From positions 1 through 16,302 of the forward strand of contig AQSC01000028.1 of NCBI GenBank assembly GCA_000402775.1: DNA of 16,302 bases. The letters are read 5' to 3'. The stretch comes from Euryarchaeota archaeon SCGC AAA252-I15. Its GTDB lineage: Archaea; Altiarchaeota; Altiarchaeia; IMC4; SCGC-AAA252-I15. Both the position numbers and the translations under genes were made by a program. Shown one piece after another: positions 14,685 to 16,302 of the stretch. The notes beneath the pieces were generated by a model. The model was not told the DNA's origin. It saw nothing but the letters and a program-made list of their open reading frames with translations, and searched no databases. How positions within the stretch are numbered: the stretch's first letter is position 1; each line of letters opens with the position of its first letter.

Positions 14685-15143
14685 TCACGCCCTCGTTTGA
14701 ATGTATTTTGCAGTGGCTCCCTCGTATTCCACTTTATCGTTTTGAGCGCTTGAAGGTATTGTCTCGTCTATTCCACTCATAAACTCATGCAAACTAAGTC
14801 TCACTCCCCTCTCCGCGAGCATGTCCCGACCTTTAACTGATATGTCAGCTACCTCCTGTTCAGTGTTTACGGTCTTGCCGTTTAAACTATCCAAGAGCGC
14901 CTGAAATTCCTCTATCGAGGGGTCGACGTAAGGCACATAACCTCCCTCATCAAGTTCGGCGAGGACGTGGGCGTTCGATTTATTTTCCACAGACTCAACA
15001 TCCTCTCCCACACCCAAACCCGCTTTTTTCAATTCAGACTCAGCCTCCTTAACCTCCCTGCTATTATCCCACACAACAAATAATCCAACAACAATCACCA
15101 CCAACAAAACCGCTCCAATCCGAAGTCCCTTAACAGATTCCAT
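14685..15143 (-). CDS. membrane-anchored hypothetical protein
   Basis: From ATG 15143 the product has 152 residues: a short basic N-terminus, one strong membrane helix (about 9-25), then a charged, probably helical segment (NSREVKEAESELKKAG) and an acidic outer or cytoplasmic domain. An in-frame ATG at 15248 would add a second hydrophobic segment, but a TATA-like TTTATTTTAC lies between the two (about 15157-15168), favouring the shorter, leaderless form. No family recognised. It is convergent with the Tat/JAMM gene, 24 bases apart, and could be functionally linked, but nothing in the sequence shows this. Confidence 0.62.
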   Translation of the reverse strand: MESVKGLRIGAVLLVVIVVGLFVVWDNSREVKEAESELKKAGLGVGEDVESVENKSNAHVLAELDEGGYVPYVDPSIEEFQALLDSLNGKTVNTEQEVADISVKGRDMLAERGVRLSLHEFMSGIDETIPSSAQNDKVEYEGATAKYIQTRA

Positions 15144-15240
15144 TTTTCCCAATCCGTAAAATAAAAGAAAAAAGTCAGTCTGCAAGGCGAAAACCCCCGC
15201 CACCCCCACAGCAAACCCAACAGGCAACTCGAAAATTTCT

Positions 15241-15388
15241 GCCAACAAAAAGCGGGTAAACGAAGTCAGCCTCGAAGAGGCTGATTTGCAGAAAATCCAT
15301 AGGATTTTCCTTTTATCCGCTGTTAGGCGTGGGCGATAGCCCCGGAGCGACTGATAAGGGAGCGTAGAGTTCCGAGCGCGCTTTTTTA
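15241..15388 (+). ncRNA. strongly folded palindromic element, candidate structured RNA
   Basis: The gene-free stretch 15144-15468 holds this element. A 10-bp stem AGCGGGTAAA (15251-15260) with TTTATCCGCT (15312-15321) closes a three-way junction. Its two arms are a 9-bp hairpin GTCAGCCTC-GAA-GAGGCTGAT (one G-T pair, 15265-15285) and a perfect 8-bp hairpin GAAAATCC-ATA-GGATTTTC (15291-15309). A further domain has GGGC-GATA-GCCC (15331-15342), CGGA with TCCG (15343-15346, 15371-15374) and closing GCGTG with CGCGC, then six Ts (15382-15387), resembling an archaeal terminator. I could not match it to RNase P, SRP or a known riboswitch. Strand and transcription are inferred. Confidence 0.45.
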
Positions 15389-15435
15389 TTATTTATTAAA
15401 TGGAAACAGGTTAGTTATGAGTATTAACCAGAAAG

Positions 15436-15443
15436 ATAATTTA
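15436..15443 (+). promoter_or_regulatory. TATA box of the 3'-terminal gene
   Basis: ATAATTTA, preceded by the purine-rich GAAAG as a possible BRE, is centred about 29 bases upstream of ATG 15469 with no Shine-Dalgarno between. The spacing fits a leaderless transcript. Confidence 0.45.
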
Positions 15444-15468
15444 ATCCGGTCGACACATTTGTATTAAT

Positions 15469-16302
15469 ATGAAGGTTATTTCAGGAGATAAAAGGCAAAA
15501 AATACTTGATAATCCATCACAGGAATCCGATAAGTTTCAATTGATTGAGTTTCCAGTGGAAGGACCACCACGGGTTATGAAGGAAAAGAAAGAAGAAACT
15601 GTTAGAGAAAACCCTGGGTTGGTTCTGCCTGCTCATCCATTCCACTTGAAGTCAGTTGGGCCAGGTAGGCGTTTACTCTTAGTTGAAGACAAGGAAGTTG
15701 ATCAGGTTGACTTGGATTACGTAGGTCGACACATGACTATACTTAAGATGGTAGATAGAATAAAGAACGCACTAACAGATACAGAAAAGATTACGACCTG
15801 TACTGAACTTGCCGACTACTATACTACACACCCTGGATTACATAAGATAATGAGACGCGGCTTTCATCTACCCAAAGAAAATGAAGGATTAGGAAAAGCC
15901 CTTGTCGAGACTCGTACCTCCATACCAGAGGGTAAAGTTGGGTTTGTTACAATTAATAAGGTGGGATTCGTTTCAACTGAGGCAGACATCATTCCTGAGG
16001 CAATTATCGTGAACATGTTCCAATTAAAAGAATCGGTTTATCTCGGAGGTGAATTTCCAGGAAGAGATATCCTGCATGTTCCTGGCCCTGGTGAAGATGA
16101 GAGTTTTGCCAGTGAAAAACCTGATTTAACTGTCGCTGGTATACACGCATTCGTTAAAATGGTGGAAGCGGATCCTAACCTAACCTATTATGCTGCAAAC
16201 CTATTTTTTCTAAAAACAGATTCAATACATGCCCTAGTTAGAAAGGAAGCATTTGGGGCCCTAGGAAAAATAATCACTGAAAAAGGAGAGGGAGAAAACT
16301 AC
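15469..16302 (+). CDS. hypothetical protein, 5' part (runs off window)
   Basis: An uninterrupted 278-codon frame starts at ATG 15469 and is still open at the last base. The product is soluble-looking, with no signal peptide: a charged N-terminus (GDKRQKILDNPSQESDKFQL), a segment GPGRRLLLVEDKEVDQVDLD, a long helical part (MTILKMVDRIKNALTDTEK), then KVGFVTINKVGFVSTEADII, GGEFPGRDILHVPGPGEDE and AGIHAFVKMVEADPNLTYYA. I recognise no family. A TATA box at leaderless spacing precedes it, directly after the folded element. Codon use is ordinary, and the long open frame makes coding very likely. Confidence 0.78.
   Translation, partial: MKVISGDKRQKILDNPSQESDKFQLIEFPVEGPPRVMKEKKEETVRENPGLVLPAHPFHLKSVGPGRRLLLVEDKEVDQVDLDYVGRHMTILKMVDRIKNALTDTEKITTCTELADYYTTHPGLHKIMRRGFHLPKENEGLGKALVETRTSIPEGKVGFVTINKVGFVSTEADIIPEAIIVNMFQLKESVYLGGEFPGRDILHVPGPGEDESFASEKPDLTVAGIHAFVKMVEADPNLTYYAANLFFLKTDSIHALVRKEAFGALGKIITEKGEGENY

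Noticed and set aside
15144..15248. Upstream start (15248) for the membrane-anchored protein
   Set aside because: It would place a TATA-like box inside the coding region and add a second, unrelated hydrophobic segment; ATG 15143 is more natural.
15241..15388. RNase P RNA or SRP RNA
   Set aside because: The conserved GAGGAAAGUC and ACAGAAA blocks of RNase P and the GNAR/SRP54-binding hairpin are not found.

Overview
The window comes from an archaeon. It opens in a ribosomal protein cluster of archaeal type (uS17-uL14-uL24-eS4-uL5-uS14) and continues with uS7, aEF-2 with its diphthamide histidine, aEF-1A and uS10. It also has a tRNA-Glu(UUC) with a canonical bulge-helix-bulge intron, aPelota, an archaeal-type 6-phospho-3-hexuloisomerase, TATA boxes and apparently leaderless genes. 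The lineage cannot be fixed from the sequence. The rearranged ribosomal operon and many unrecognised small proteins would suit a DPANN-like or other deep euryarchaeal group, but that is inference.

Layout. (1) 1-6848, plus strand: translation machinery. The S10/spc part ends at uS14 and is joined directly to the str part (uS7, fusA, EF-1A, uS10). The uS8/uL6 genes normally after uS14 and the uS12 gene normally before uS7 are absent here. (2) 6907-8050: tRNA-Glu with an 81-nt intron made almost entirely of pyrimidine/purine inverted repeats. An AT-rich mini-island follows, with a lipoprotein gene and a small membrane protein gene, and it closes at 7937-7956 with a 19/20 copy of the tRNA 3' end. 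The arrangement looks like attL/attR of a small element integrated at the tRNA gene. Relatives of the intron repeat flank the second copy. (3) 10856-8051, minus strand: a likely operon of a TVP38/VTT membrane protein, a DUF457/YdjM-like membrane protein and a family 4 glycosyltransferase broken by a 7-G run. This suggests envelope or lipid-linked functions. (4) 10908-12627, plus: aPelota, whose conserved C-terminus is lost to an 8-G run, and an unrecognised soluble protein. (5) 13426-12624, minus: an N-terminally truncated GNAT coupled to hxlB. (6) 13506-14660, plus: a protein with a twin-arginine signal and a JAMM metalloprotease motif, convergent with an unrecognised membrane-anchored protein (15143-14685). 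(7) 15241-15388: a strongly folded palindromic element ending in a T-run, then the 5' part of an unrecognised gene that runs off the window.

Points that most merit checking: the tRNA-bounded mini-island and its shared repeats, the exported JAMM protein, the folded element at 15241-15388, and two independent one-base expansions in G homopolymers, which are either assembly errors or contingency-type switches.
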